Source: Rhodopseudomonas palustris JSC-3b (GTDB lineage Bacteria; Pseudomonadota; Alphaproteobacteria; Rhizobiales; Xanthobacteraceae). From it: 64,000 nucleotides of DNA. The notes under the pieces are model-generated. The model saw only the letters and a list, made by a program, of their open reading frames with translations. It searched no databases and was not told the DNA's origin. This document shows positions 38,298 to 46,334 of the stretch, piece by piece. The DNA lies in contig KI632513.1 in assembly GCA_000504425.1 (NCBI GenBank), positions 475,629-539,628 of the forward strand, given 5' to 3'. How positions within the stretch are numbered: the first letter of the stretch is position 1; each line of letters starts with the position of its first letter. The position numbers and the translations under genes are program-made.

Positions 38298-38597
38298 ATG
38301 GCGACTTATCGACGATATGCCCGCAAAACCCGGACCCGCTGGACCGGGAAGCGTAGCTCGCAGCGCGTCACCGGCTTTGCCGCCACCCCGGCCGGCAAAC
38401 ACCGCAAGCTCGGCGCGCTGCTGCTGCGGCTGGCGCGCCGCGCCAAGGCGATCGGCAATCGCAGCCACGCCACGGCGATGTCGAAGCTCGGGCGCCGCGC
38501 GTTGGCGCTGTCGCGCACCGAGGTGCGGCTGTGGCGGCAGGGCAAGGCGCTGCAGAAGCGCTCTTACGCCACCCATCGCGCGCTGCGTGCCTGGTAG
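38298..38597 (+). CDS. Very basic 99-residue hypothetical protein
   Basis: A strong Shine-Dalgarno (AAGGAGGAAGG) sits just before the ATG, so this is probably a real gene. The protein is rich in Arg, Lys and Ala with almost no acidic residues (MATYRRYARKTRTRWTGKR..., ending THRALRAW). Predicted helices with spaced basic residues suggest nucleic-acid binding, but no family is recognised; it is not a ribosomal protein I know. It leads a plus-strand run of three genes ending in the nucleotidyltransferase. Confidence 0.7.
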   Translation: MATYRRYARKTRTRWTGKRSSQRVTGFAATPAGKHRKLGALLLRLARRAKAIGNRSHATAMSKLGRRALALSRTEVRLWRQGKALQKRSYATHRALRAW

Positions 38598-38672
38598 GCG
38601 CCGCCGCGGTTATTTCCCACCTGTGCCCGCGCGCCGCGCTCGGCGGCGGGCCCTGCGCGACAAGGAGGGCTC

Positions 38673-39122
38673 ATGGCTGGATCGACATTGTTCGGCTACA
38701 CGGTCGAGGATGATGACGGCAAACTGGTCATCACCGTCACCGGCGCTCTCGCATCATCGCTGTTGCAGCGCTTCAGCGCCGATGCCGTTGGCCAAAATCC
38801 CCGGCTGATGTCCTCCTTGCTGCCTTTTGCGGAGCTTGGCTCGCGCGCCGTGCAGTTGCAGCCGCGGCGGCCGCTGCGCCCGTCGCGGCCCATGGAGGCG
38901 GCGCCGCCGCCCGATGCCGAGCCGCCCGACATCAAAGAGATTTTTGGCCAGGGTTTTGATCGCAGCCACAGCGAGTTTGAAGCGCAGCTCGCCGCCTATC
39001 GCGAACTGCTGGGTGGCGGCAGCAGCCGTGCTGATCGCTCGCTGGCCGAGGCGCCGATCCCCGATATGGCGGTGCCGCGGCGCAGCCCCAGGATCGTCAA
39101 ACGCGCCAAGCGGCGGAAGTAA
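38673..39122 (+). CDS. 149-residue hypothetical protein
   Basis: The ATG is preceded by AAGGAGG at good spacing. The N-terminal third is acidic (TLFGYTVEDDDGKLVITVTG), the middle is Pro-rich and likely disordered, a helix-prone segment follows (SEFEAQLAAYRELLGG), and the tail is strongly basic (IVKRAKRRK). No family is recognised. It lies between the basic 99-residue protein and the nucleotidyltransferase, 15 bases before the latter, so the three are probably one operon. Confidence 0.72.
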   Translation: MAGSTLFGYTVEDDDGKLVITVTGALASSLLQRFSADAVGQNPRLMSSLLPFAELGSRAVQLQPRRPLRPSRPMEAAPPPDAEPPDIKEIFGQGFDRSHSEFEAQLAAYRELLGGGSSRADRSLAEAPIPDMAVPRRSPRIVKRAKRRK

Positions 39123-39137
39123 TGCGGAGCGCGTGCC

Positions 39138-40253
39138 ATGGTGCAGCTGTCCCCGGAAGAATCGCTGCTGCTGTTGAGCTGCCGGGTGTTGCTCGGCAAA
39201 TCCGACGACGCCACGCTGACATCGCTGGTGCAAAGCGGGCCGGACTGGTCGTTCGTGCTGTGGCGCGCCGAGACCTATCAGACGCTGCCGCTGCTGCATT
39301 ATCATCTGCAACGGCTCGGGCTCGAAGACGCGGTGCCGGATGAAGTGCAGGCCTATCTGCGCAACTGGACCACTGTGTCGCAGGCGCGCTCGCGCGAACA
39401 GTTTCGCGAGCTCGGCCGGGTGGTGGCGGCGCTGCAGCGGCTCGGCATCGATCATTATGTGATGAAGGGCGCGGCGATCGCCGCCTCGGTCTATCCTGAT
39501 CCGCTGCTGCGGGCGATGCAGGATCTCGACATCATGATCTTGCCGCGTGACGCCTGGCGCGTGCAGCGCGAAATCTATCGGCTCGGCTATAAGCATGGCG
39601 TGTTTGATCCCAAGAACGGCCGGTTCACGCCGATCTTCAAGCCGATCACGCCGCAATCGCTGCGCAGCAAGCACGCGCTGCATTCGGTGACGCGCACCGT
39701 GCGCATCGCGGCGCCGATCGCGCCGACGTTGCTGCCGGAAGCGTGGCGGCGGCGGCAGCTGAAGAGTTTTTCCAATAGCGACGGCACGCTGACGGTGCCG
39801 GTGTTCATCGATTTTCACGTCAGCCTGTCGCCGGGCATGGCGCTGGCCGATGTCTGGCGCGGCGCCAGCTCGGAAAATCTGCTCGGCCAGCAGGTCAAGC
39901 TGCAATCGCCGACCGCGATGCTGTGGTTCAGCGCGGCGCGGCTCTATCACGAGGCGTTTCAGCACGGCACGCTCAAGCTGCAGATGTTCGGCGATATCGA
40001 TGCGATCTTGCGCGTGCATCACGATCGCATCGATTGGGCCGAGCTGCTGGTGATGGTGAAGAAGTACAAGATCGAGCCGGCGCTGTTTTATGTGCTCAGC
40101 CAGGCGCAGCGGCTCTTTGGCTCGCCGATGCCGGCCGGCGCGCTGGAGCTGCTCGAGCCAAGCCAAAGCAAAGCGCCGGCCGAGCATGATTGGGGCGACA
40201 TCCTGCCAAAACTGCTGTCGCGGCCGCTGGTCAATGATTTTGAGTTCGCCTGA
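39138..40253 (+). CDS. NTP_transf_5-type nucleotidyltransferase family protein
   Basis: The 371-residue protein carries the core of the uncharacterised nucleotidyltransferase family (PF14907-like): YVMKGAAIAASVYPDP (Met109-Lys110-Gly111) followed by RAMQDLDIMIL with Asp129 and Asp131 as likely metal ligands, and a third acidic position in VPVFIDFHVSL. Relatives occur in peptide and polysaccharide gene clusters and are thought to transfer nucleotides to small molecules or peptides; the substrate here is unknown. It ends a three-gene plus-strand operon and converges on the thymidylate-kinase-like gene. Confidence 0.82.
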   Translation: MVQLSPEESLLLLSCRVLLGKSDDATLTSLVQSGPDWSFVLWRAETYQTLPLLHYHLQRLGLEDAVPDEVQAYLRNWTTVSQARSREQFRELGRVVAALQRLGIDHYVMKGAAIAASVYPDPLLRAMQDLDIMILPRDAWRVQREIYRLGYKHGVFDPKNGRFTPIFKPITPQSLRSKHALHSVTRTVRIAAPIAPTLLPEAWRRRQLKSFSNSDGTLTVPVFIDFHVSLSPGMALADVWRGASSENLLGQQVKLQSPTAMLWFSAARLYHEAFQHGTLKLQMFGDIDAILRVHHDRIDWAELLVMVKKYKIEPALFYVLSQAQRLFGSPMPAGALELLEPSQSKAPAEHDWGDILPKLLSRPLVNDFEFA

Positions 40254-40257
40254 GTGA

Positions 40258-40280
40258 GGCGTCGCTAACTCAGCGACGCT
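40258..40280. terminator. Stem-loop between convergent genes
   Basis: GCGTCGCT, a 5-base loop and AGCGACGC form an 8-bp stem at 40259-40279, directly after the nucleotidyltransferase stop. No T-run follows on either strand, so it is at best a weak or Rho-assisted terminator. Confidence 0.4.
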
Positions 40281-40476
40281 CTGGCGGCTGTGATCGCCAC
40301 CGGACTCCCGCGTGCCATCCGGCTCGGCGCTGCAAACACAGTCGCAGCGCTGTGCGGAGAGATACGCACGGATGACGGAGCTACGTCCTCGCTTCATCAC
40401 CCAATCGTCGATCACATGCAGGGCAGGGCGCGCGCCGCGCCATCAGCGCAGCGGTGCGGATCATGGCTTCCGCTGA

Positions 40477-41142
40477 TCACTTCGCCAGTGCCGCCAGCGC
40501 CAGCGCTTCGATCGTATCGCCGAGCTGCGACGGCGACAGCGCTGTGGTCTGCATGACCACCGGCCAGCGCTGCTGCGCGGCGATCGTGGTCAGCACGCTG
40601 CGCACCGAGCCCTGATAGCCGCAAAACGCCTGTGCCGGATCGGCGGCAAAGCCGTCCCAGCGGCCGATCTCGGTGGCGCGAAAATCGCTGCGGCGCTGCC
40701 AGGCCAGCGCCGGATCGATGTCGAGCAGGATGATCAGATCGGGCTGCAGCGCGTCGGCGAACAGCGCATGGAGCCAGGGCAGATCGAGCCCGATCCGCAA
40801 ATGCGCCTTGGCCATCACCCGAAAATAGCTGCGGTCCATCACCGCGACGTCGCAGCGCTTGGGCAGCACATCGGCAGCATAGGGGCGCAGCGCGGAAAAC
40901 CACGCCGCCAGCAGGAACAGATAGAACTGCGCGTCGAGCGGATCGTGCTCCGGCTCTGGCTCGGCCGGCCAGATCAGCGTCCGCAGGTGCTTTAGACGCT
41001 GATCGGTGAAGGGGTCGCCGAACACGACGCTGTCGCGCGTCAGCTGCTGCGCGCGCAGCCCGCGGGCGGCGAGCCGCTCGCACAACAGCCGGCTCGCTAG
41101 CGATTTGCCGGCACCATCAATGCCCTCGAATGCGATGATCAT
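40477..41142 (-). CDS. Thymidylate-kinase-like P-loop protein
   Basis: I start at ATG 41142 (MIIAFEGIDGAGKSLASRLL, 221 residues), 13 bases after the FAD gene and preceded by GAGG. The P-loop EGIDGAGKS (residues 6-14) and a DRS motif (Asp103-Arg104) are thymidylate-kinase-like, and PDLIILLDIDPALAWQRR matches the family's central strand and lid region. Divergence from housekeeping Tmk and its placement next to a FAD-dependent dehydrogenase suggest a nucleotide or metabolite kinase with a special role. Substrate unknown. Confidence 0.83.
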   Translation of the reverse strand: MIIAFEGIDGAGKSLASRLLCERLAARGLRAQQLTRDSVVFGDPFTDQRLKHLRTLIWPAEPEPEHDPLDAQFYLFLLAAWFSALRPYAADVLPKRCDVAVMDRSYFRVMAKAHLRIGLDLPWLHALFADALQPDLIILLDIDPALAWQRRSDFRATEIGRWDGFAADPAQAFCGYQGSVRSVLTTIAAQQRWPVVMQTTALSPSQLGDTIEALALAALAK

Positions 41143-41155
41143 GCCGGCCTCGTCG

Positions 41156-42544
41156 CTATAGTTGCAACTGGTCGGAGCCGGCGCCGCGCCGCGCCGCCGC
41201 GAAATCGACCAGCGCGCCGTCCGGGATTTTGCCGGCGTATTTTGCGGCAATCGCCTGGCCGACATAGTCGCCGCTGACCAGCGCCGGCACCAGGCCGCGG
41301 AACCGGCCGGCGACGTCGCCGCAGCACCAAATGCTCTCGGTCTCGACTTTCAGATCTGCGTCGGTGGCCGGGAACAGCCCGACGCCCTCGATCGCCGGAA
41401 ACAGGCAGATGGTTTCCGGCGAATCGAGATCGGGATATTGAGCCAGCAGCGCATGAAGGCCGCCGCGCAGCGCGGCGCGCAGCTCGCTATGGATCAACTG
41501 ATCGATCGGGCCGCGCACAAAATGGTCGCGCGGCTGCCAGGGACGCTGCGGCGGCGCGTCATTGGCGGCACCGACCGGCGCGCCGCCCAAAAATTCCGGC
41601 AGCGGCTGCCAGAACGCCATGCGCGAATCGCCGAGATGCGCCTTGAAATGCCGCCAGATCGCGCGGCCCTGGTCGCAGCGCTCGCCGGAAAAGCGCGGCA
41701 GCAGGCCGAAATTGGAGAAGCCGGAGCGCGGGCCATCGGAGCGCCCGGACAGCGCCGAGCCGCCCGGGTAGGGGATGTGCCAGACTTCGCCGTCGCGGCA
41801 AGTGCAGAAGGTGCGGATCTGCAAGCCGTCGCCATCGAGGATCAGTTTGACGTCATTGTCCTTAAGCTGGCCGAGGAAGCCGCGGCCGTTTGGATGCTCG
41901 ATCCGGATGCCGATCTCGTAGCGCTGCTCCTGCAGCGCGATCCGCGGCGGGCCCAGCAACTGCTCGAGCGCCGTGCCGCCAAACCGTCCGGTCGCCAGCA
42001 CCAGGTCGGTGAATAGCTCGGTGCGTAGCTCGCCGGTGGCGAGCTCACGGTACCGCACCTTGTAACCCTGGGTTGTGGCTGCGGCGCCAACCACTTCGCA
42101 CAGCGATCGGATGCGGTCGTCATGCTCGCCGCACAGCCGCCGCACCAATTCGCGGCGTTGCGGCAGCGAGCCATATTGCGAGCCATAGGATTTGTGGCTG
42201 AACCCGGTGGCGGAGCCTGACAGTGCCGCCGGTTCGCTCGGAAAGCTCGGCGCCGGGATGCCGATTTCGGTCAGCAATTCGGTGATGGCACGATAGGACT
42301 GGCGCAGCCGCAGACCGTTGCCGAGCTGGTAGAGCCCTGTTCCAGAAGGGAAATAGCTGAACTTGCCGTCGGAAAACAGCCCGGCGCCGCCGATGCCGTA
42401 GCCGAGTTCGTCGGCGCGGTCATGGCGCCGCGCCAGCAGCGCCGGCCCAGCTTCGAACAGCCGGTAATCGATCCCAGCGCGGCGCAATGCGTAGGCGGCA
42501 CCGAGGCCCGCGGGGCCCCCTCCGATGATGCAGACTTTCCTCAT
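41156..42544 (-). CDS. FAD-dependent dehydrogenase (COG2509-like)
   Basis: The 462-residue protein begins with a dinucleotide-binding fold (VCIIGGGPAGLGAAYALRRAG) and has the GIGGAGLFSDGKFS segment characteristic of the COG2509 family of uncharacterised FAD-dependent dehydrogenases. A second flavin motif (ESIWCCGDVAGRFRGLVPALVSG) lies near the C-terminus. Cys pairs (FCTCRDGEVWHIPYPGG) are also conserved in this family. It is the first gene of a two-gene operon with the thymidylate-kinase-like protein. Its Shine-Dalgarno is buried in a predicted mRNA hairpin. Confidence 0.86.
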   Translation of the reverse strand: MRKVCIIGGGPAGLGAAYALRRAGIDYRLFEAGPALLARRHDRADELGYGIGGAGLFSDGKFSYFPSGTGLYQLGNGLRLRQSYRAITELLTEIGIPAPSFPSEPAALSGSATGFSHKSYGSQYGSLPQRRELVRRLCGEHDDRIRSLCEVVGAAATTQGYKVRYRELATGELRTELFTDLVLATGRFGGTALEQLLGPPRIALQEQRYEIGIRIEHPNGRGFLGQLKDNDVKLILDGDGLQIRTFCTCRDGEVWHIPYPGGSALSGRSDGPRSGFSNFGLLPRFSGERCDQGRAIWRHFKAHLGDSRMAFWQPLPEFLGGAPVGAANDAPPQRPWQPRDHFVRGPIDQLIHSELRAALRGGLHALLAQYPDLDSPETICLFPAIEGVGLFPATDADLKVETESIWCCGDVAGRFRGLVPALVSGDYVGQAIAAKYAGKIPDGALVDFAAARRGAGSDQLQL

Positions 42545-42582
42545 AACGCGTCACCTCCATGGCTATGCCCAAAAGGTGACGC
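42545..42582 (-). promoter_or_regulatory. Leader hairpin sequestering the FAD-gene ribosome binding site
   Basis: On the transcribed minus strand, GCGTCACCT and AGGTGACGC form a 9-bp perfect stem with a 17-base loop. The right arm contains most of GGAGGTGA, the Shine-Dalgarno of the FAD gene, three bases before the ATG. Folding would hide the ribosome binding site. An out-of-frame ATG lies in the loop. Confidence 0.65.
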
Positions 42583-42900
42583 AACTTATGCGTGTATGCA
42601 ACTACAAAATACAACCAGAGCGAGGTGGAGGCGACGATGCGCGCGTTGATTGCGGGGGAGGTGGGGGGGCGAATGCGCCGTCGTGGCGCATCTGCTCAGC
42701 GGGGCAGCGCGGCGAGGTCAGGCTTGGGCCATAAGGGATAAGGAATGCGCGGAGCGGACCGCAGCAGCGGTCGGACACCCATTCAGCGCGTCATGGCCGG
42801 GCGTCCCGGCCATCGACGTCTTTGATGGTGCGCTGTTTTATGGGCGTCCCGCCCGCGGCCAGCGTGGGCAGGTCTGCGCGAGGCTAGAGCAGCTGTTGCC
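42583..42900. other. Intergenic region without recognised gene
   Basis: It should contain the promoter of the FAD/kinase operon. AGTTGC occurs on the minus strand on both sides of a 12-base spacer just upstream of the leader hairpin (about 42580-42605). Nothing else is recognised. Confidence 0.45.
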
Positions 42901-43734
42901 TTACCGGCCCATCAGCCCAAGGCGGCTTGCGCCGACATAGAGCGCCAGCGCCGCGGCGTTGGAGACGTTCAAGCTCTTGATATCGCCGGGCAGATCGAGT
43001 CGCGCCAGCGCACTACAGGTCTCCCGCGTCAATTGCCGCAAGCCCTTGCCCTCGGCGCCCAGCACCAGCGCCAGCGGCTCGCGCAGCTCGATGGTGGCAA
43101 GATCGGCGTCGCCGGCACTGTCGAGTCCGACCGTGAGGAAGCCACGCTCGTTGAGCGCGGTGAGCGCGCGCGCCAGATTCTGCACCGTCACCACCGGCAC
43201 CAGCTCAAGCGCGCCGGAGGCGGATTTCGCCAGCACGCCGGTGGCTTCCGGGCTGTGGCGCGCGGTGATCACGATCGCCTTGACTGCGAACGCCGCCGCC
43301 GAGCGCATAATGGCGCCGACATTGTGCGGGTCGGTGACCTGATCCAGCACCAGCACGATGCCTTGCTGCGGCAGCGTGGCGATGTCGGGCGAGGGCAGCG
43401 GATCGGCCTCGACGAACAGCCCCTGATGCACGGCGTCGGGGCTGAGCAGCTGATCAATCGCGCTCGGCCGCACCATCTCCGGCGTCACCCGGGTCGGGAT
43501 GTTCTCTTCGGTCAGCCGCCGCGCGGCATTCTCGGTGAGCAGCAGGCGGCGAATCTTGCGCTTGGGATTGGCCAGCGCCGCGGTGACCGTGTGCCAGCCA
43601 TAGAGGATCACCGGGCCATCACCGCGCTCGCCACGGTCGCCGCGGTCGCGCCAAGCGGGGCGACGCGCGGCCGCAGCCTGCTCCTTGGTGCGGCCAGGGC
43701 GTCCAAATCGATGTTTTCGCGAAGAATCTGTCAT
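42901..43734 (-). CDS. rlmB: 23S rRNA (guanosine-2'-O-)-methyltransferase RlmB (TrmH/SpoU family)
   Basis: The 277-residue SAM-dependent methyltransferase modifies 23S rRNA. A basic, Arg-rich N-terminal tail precedes the substrate-binding domain (VILYGWHTVTAALANPKRKI). The three SpoU motifs are visible: DPHNVGAIMRSAAAF, LVLGAEGKGLR and DIKSLNVSNAAALALY, together forming the SAM-binding knot. RlmB is the closest match among SpoU proteins, but another SpoU specificity cannot be excluded. It lies alone, divergent from tRNA-Tyr. Confidence 0.92.
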   Translation of the reverse strand: MTDSSRKHRFGRPGRTKEQAAAARRPAWRDRGDRGERGDGPVILYGWHTVTAALANPKRKIRRLLLTENAARRLTEENIPTRVTPEMVRPSAIDQLLSPDAVHQGLFVEADPLPSPDIATLPQQGIVLVLDQVTDPHNVGAIMRSAAAFAVKAIVITARHSPEATGVLAKSASGALELVPVVTVQNLARALTALNERGFLTVGLDSAGDADLATIELREPLALVLGAEGKGLRQLTRETCSALARLDLPGDIKSLNVSNAAALALYVGASRLGLMGR

Positions 43735-43923
43735 CCGCGGCTTGTCTCACGGCACCCGCAGCTTGGCAATTCGACGGACGGCCGCGTTTATTGGTGAGAT
43801 TTTCCGATCGTCGGTTGACTTTGGGGGCCGGCTTCGCCCATAACCGCGCCCGGTCGGGCGCCCAAGTATGGGTTCGCTTCCACTGCCAATGCCTTCTGCC
43901 AGGAAGGCCGGCGGATTTGGAGC

Positions 43924-44009
43924 GGGGGAGTGTCCCGAGTGGCAAAGGGAGCTGACTGTAAATCAGCCGCCTCATGGCTTCGCAGGTTCGAGTCCTGCCT
44001 CCCCCACCA
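43924..44009 (+). tRNA. tRNA-Tyr (anticodon GTA)
   Basis: The acceptor GGGGGAG pairs with CTCCCCC. The anticodon stem GCTGA/TCAGC carries the loop CTGTAAA (anticodon GTA). A long class II variable arm follows, then a T-arm with TTCGAGT loop, discriminator A and encoded CCA. Total length is 86 bases. Confidence 0.97.
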
Positions 44010-44599
44010 ATCTGATCTTTCCGAATCGGTCTTGTTCACATCGAACGCGCATTGGCTTCGCCAGTCGCTGGTGGACTGCGTCCGCGGAAAGGTTGCCCGC
44101 GTGACGTCTCCGTTCCAGCTGTGATCCGTCACGCACGGAAAACTTAAGATCAAAGGCTGCCGCGCCGCCTTTTCTAAATCTATGTGCTGGGCTTTTTCGC
44201 AGGTAGCCGCAGCGGCTGCTGCAGCGCGGGATGGCATGCGCATGTCGCGCTGCGCGCTCGACCAAGCAAGCGGGGCGAGTTGTAGAAGTAATCGGCCGCG
44301 CAAGGCGGCGGGCCCGAATCGTCGCTCATCTAGGAAATTCTATCGCGCGACAGAGTATTACCGAGATACGGGTGTACGTCTTTTGACCAGTGGAAATGTT
44401 AGTTAATGCGCCCTTACGCGAGTACTTTTGGCTCTTTAATCGTTAATTGATCCAAGGGCTTGATGCTGGAGTCTCGTTTTTGTCACACCTTGACTCCGTT
44501 CCGCCAAACATGCGGCGAACTCGTTGAAACTCTAGTCTGACTTTGTTAGCTGTTATGAAGTTGAAATTTGCGCGTACTTAAACCGTTGCGGCAAAACAC
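44010..44599. other. Intergenic region upstream of the TolC-like gene
   Basis: No gene is recognised. The right half is clearly AT-richer. TTAA-N7-TTAC (44403-44417) and TTAA-N7-TTGA (44436-44450) are each one mismatch from a CtrA box. TTGAAA with 17-base spacing to TAGCTG near 44525-44555 is a weak promoter candidate. Confidence 0.45.
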
Positions 44600-46165
44600 A
44601 TGTCCCGATCTCTGACGATTGCGGCTTTCTTTTTGTTAACTACCAGCGCCGCTTGGTCCGCGGAGCCTTTCACCATTTTGGACGCCATCAACCAGGCGGT
44701 GAAAACCAATCCTGGGGTTGGTGAGGCTGCGGCGAACCGTCGCGCGACGGAGTCGGAGCTGCGCCAGGTGCAGGGCACGCTGCTGCCGCAGGTGCGGCTG
44801 CAGGCCAGCGCTGGTCCAGAAAAGCTGATGGACTACAACGTCCCCGCCGGCATCAATAGAAACGGCGAGTACTTGCGCGGCCGGGAAGGCTCGGTGGTGA
44901 TCCGTCAGCTGTTGTTCGATGGCTTTGCCTCGATCAACGAAGTGTGGCGGCAGGCGGCGCGGGTCGATGCCGCGGCCTTCCGCGTGCTGGAGCGCACCGA
45001 GCTGATCGGCCTTGACGCTGCCGAGGCCTATATCGACGTGACGCGCTACACCAAGCTGGTGGCGCTGGCGGATCAGAACGTCAAAGTCCATCTCGAACTG
45101 CGCAAGAACGTGCGCGCACGCTTTGAGGGTGGCCGCGCCGGTGAGGGCGATACCCAGCAGGCGGAAGAGCGCGTGGCGGCGGCCGAAGCGGTGGCCGCGG
45201 AGTTCCGGCTCAGCCTGGACACGGCACGCGCCAAGTTCCGCAAGGTGGTCGGCATCGAGCCCTATAATCTGCGCTTCCCGGGCCGGCTCGGCGATCTGCC
45301 CAAGAGCAAGGATCAGGCGCTCGACGTCGCTTACAAGTTCAATCCGACGATTCGTGCGGCCGGCGCCGACGTGGTGGCCGCCAAGCGCGCCTTCGACGCC
45401 ACGACCGGCGCGTTCATGCCGACCCTGGCCCTGGAAGGCCGGGCGACGCGCGGCAAGGAATCGATGATCTATAAAGATCAGTACGATCAGGTCAGCGGCA
45501 AGCTGGTCATGTCGTGGGACATCTTCAATGGCGGCCAGAGCAGCTGGGCGCGCAATGAAGCCGCCGAGCGCATGATCCAGGAGCAGCAAAAGCACGCGCG
45601 GCTGCAGCGCGATGCGCTGGAATCGCTCGACAAGGCTTGGGCGGCGCGCACCATCACCGTTGATCGCGTCGCGGCCTTGGTGCGCGATGTCGAAGCGGCC
45701 CGCCGCACCTTCGAAGCCTATAAGAAGGAATATGAACTCGGCCAGCGCACGCTGATCGATCTGCTCAACTCGCAGAACCAGTTCTTCAACGCCAATGTGT
45801 CGCTGGTGTCGGCGCGCGGCGTGGCGGTGTTCGCTGATTATCAGCTGCTCGCCACCATGGGCCAGTTGCTGGACTATCTGAAGACCGGCCATCCGCCGGA
45901 GATCCAGCTGGTGGATGTGCACCCGAGCGGGTTCGTCGGCCTGAAGGCGCCGCCGCTGCGCTTCGGCCCGCCCGGTCCGGGCCCCGAGCCGCTCAGTGCG
46001 GTGGCCCCGGTGCGGCATTTCGAGTCGCCGTTTGAGCCGACCAAGCTGCCGCGGGTGGTCACCTTCGATGACCGCTGGGCTTCCAACGATCCGCAGAACG
46101 CCCAGGCTTCGTTCATCAGTTCAACGGCTTACCCAGGAAAGCCACAGGACGGGCAGAAAAATTGA
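44600..46165 (+). CDS. TolC-family outer-membrane channel of type I secretion (LapE-like)
   Basis: The 521-residue protein starts with a signal peptide (SLTIAAFFLLTTSAAWS, cut before AEPFT). Two TolC-type repeats of long coiled helices and strands follow, including LGQRTLIDLLNSQNQFFNANVSLVSARG, the hallmark region of type I outer-membrane channels. The C-terminal ~90 residues are Pro-rich. It forms the exit duct for the giant adhesin together with the ABC and HlyD proteins downstream. A strong terminator follows, so it is probably its own transcript. Confidence 0.93.
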   Translation: MSRSLTIAAFFLLTTSAAWSAEPFTILDAINQAVKTNPGVGEAAANRRATESELRQVQGTLLPQVRLQASAGPEKLMDYNVPAGINRNGEYLRGREGSVVIRQLLFDGFASINEVWRQAARVDAAAFRVLERTELIGLDAAEAYIDVTRYTKLVALADQNVKVHLELRKNVRARFEGGRAGEGDTQQAEERVAAAEAVAAEFRLSLDTARAKFRKVVGIEPYNLRFPGRLGDLPKSKDQALDVAYKFNPTIRAAGADVVAAKRAFDATTGAFMPTLALEGRATRGKESMIYKDQYDQVSGKLVMSWDIFNGGQSSWARNEAAERMIQEQQKHARLQRDALESLDKAWAARTITVDRVAALVRDVEAARRTFEAYKKEYELGQRTLIDLLNSQNQFFNANVSLVSARGVAVFADYQLLATMGQLLDYLKTGHPPEIQLVDVHPSGFVGLKAPPLRFGPPGPGPEPLSAVAPVRHFESPFEPTKLPRVVTFDDRWASNDPQNAQASFISSTAYPGKPQDGQKN

Positions 46166-46171
46166 GATCAA

Positions 46172-46200
46172 AAGGGCGGTACCAAGGTGCCGCCCTTTTT
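46172..46200 (+). terminator. Rho-independent terminator after the TolC-like gene
   Basis: GGGCGGTACC and GGTGCCGCCC pair as a GC-rich stem (46174-46195, one G-U pair, inner bases forming the loop), followed by TTTTT at 46196-46200. It begins 8 bases after the stop codon. Confidence 0.88.
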
Positions 46201-46286
46201 GTTTACGTTAAATTGCGATTGCCTCGCTCTGGCCGCCGAAAACGCGGGCGCTGCCACACAAACTCAAATAAAACCGAACGGACTGC

Positions 46287-46302
46287 TTAACATTCGCTTA
46301 AC
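46287..46302 (+). promoter_or_regulatory. CtrA-type box (TTAA-N7-TTAAC) upstream of ABC transporter
   Basis: TTAA at 46287-46290, seven bases, and TTAAC at 46298-46302 match the CtrA consensus of alphaproteobacteria exactly. It lies 32 bp before the first in-frame start (TTG 46335) and 50 bp before TTG 46353. Confidence 0.6.
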
Positions 46303-46334
46303 CGCGGTTCTGTTGTCAGCGTGCGGCAGAGCGC

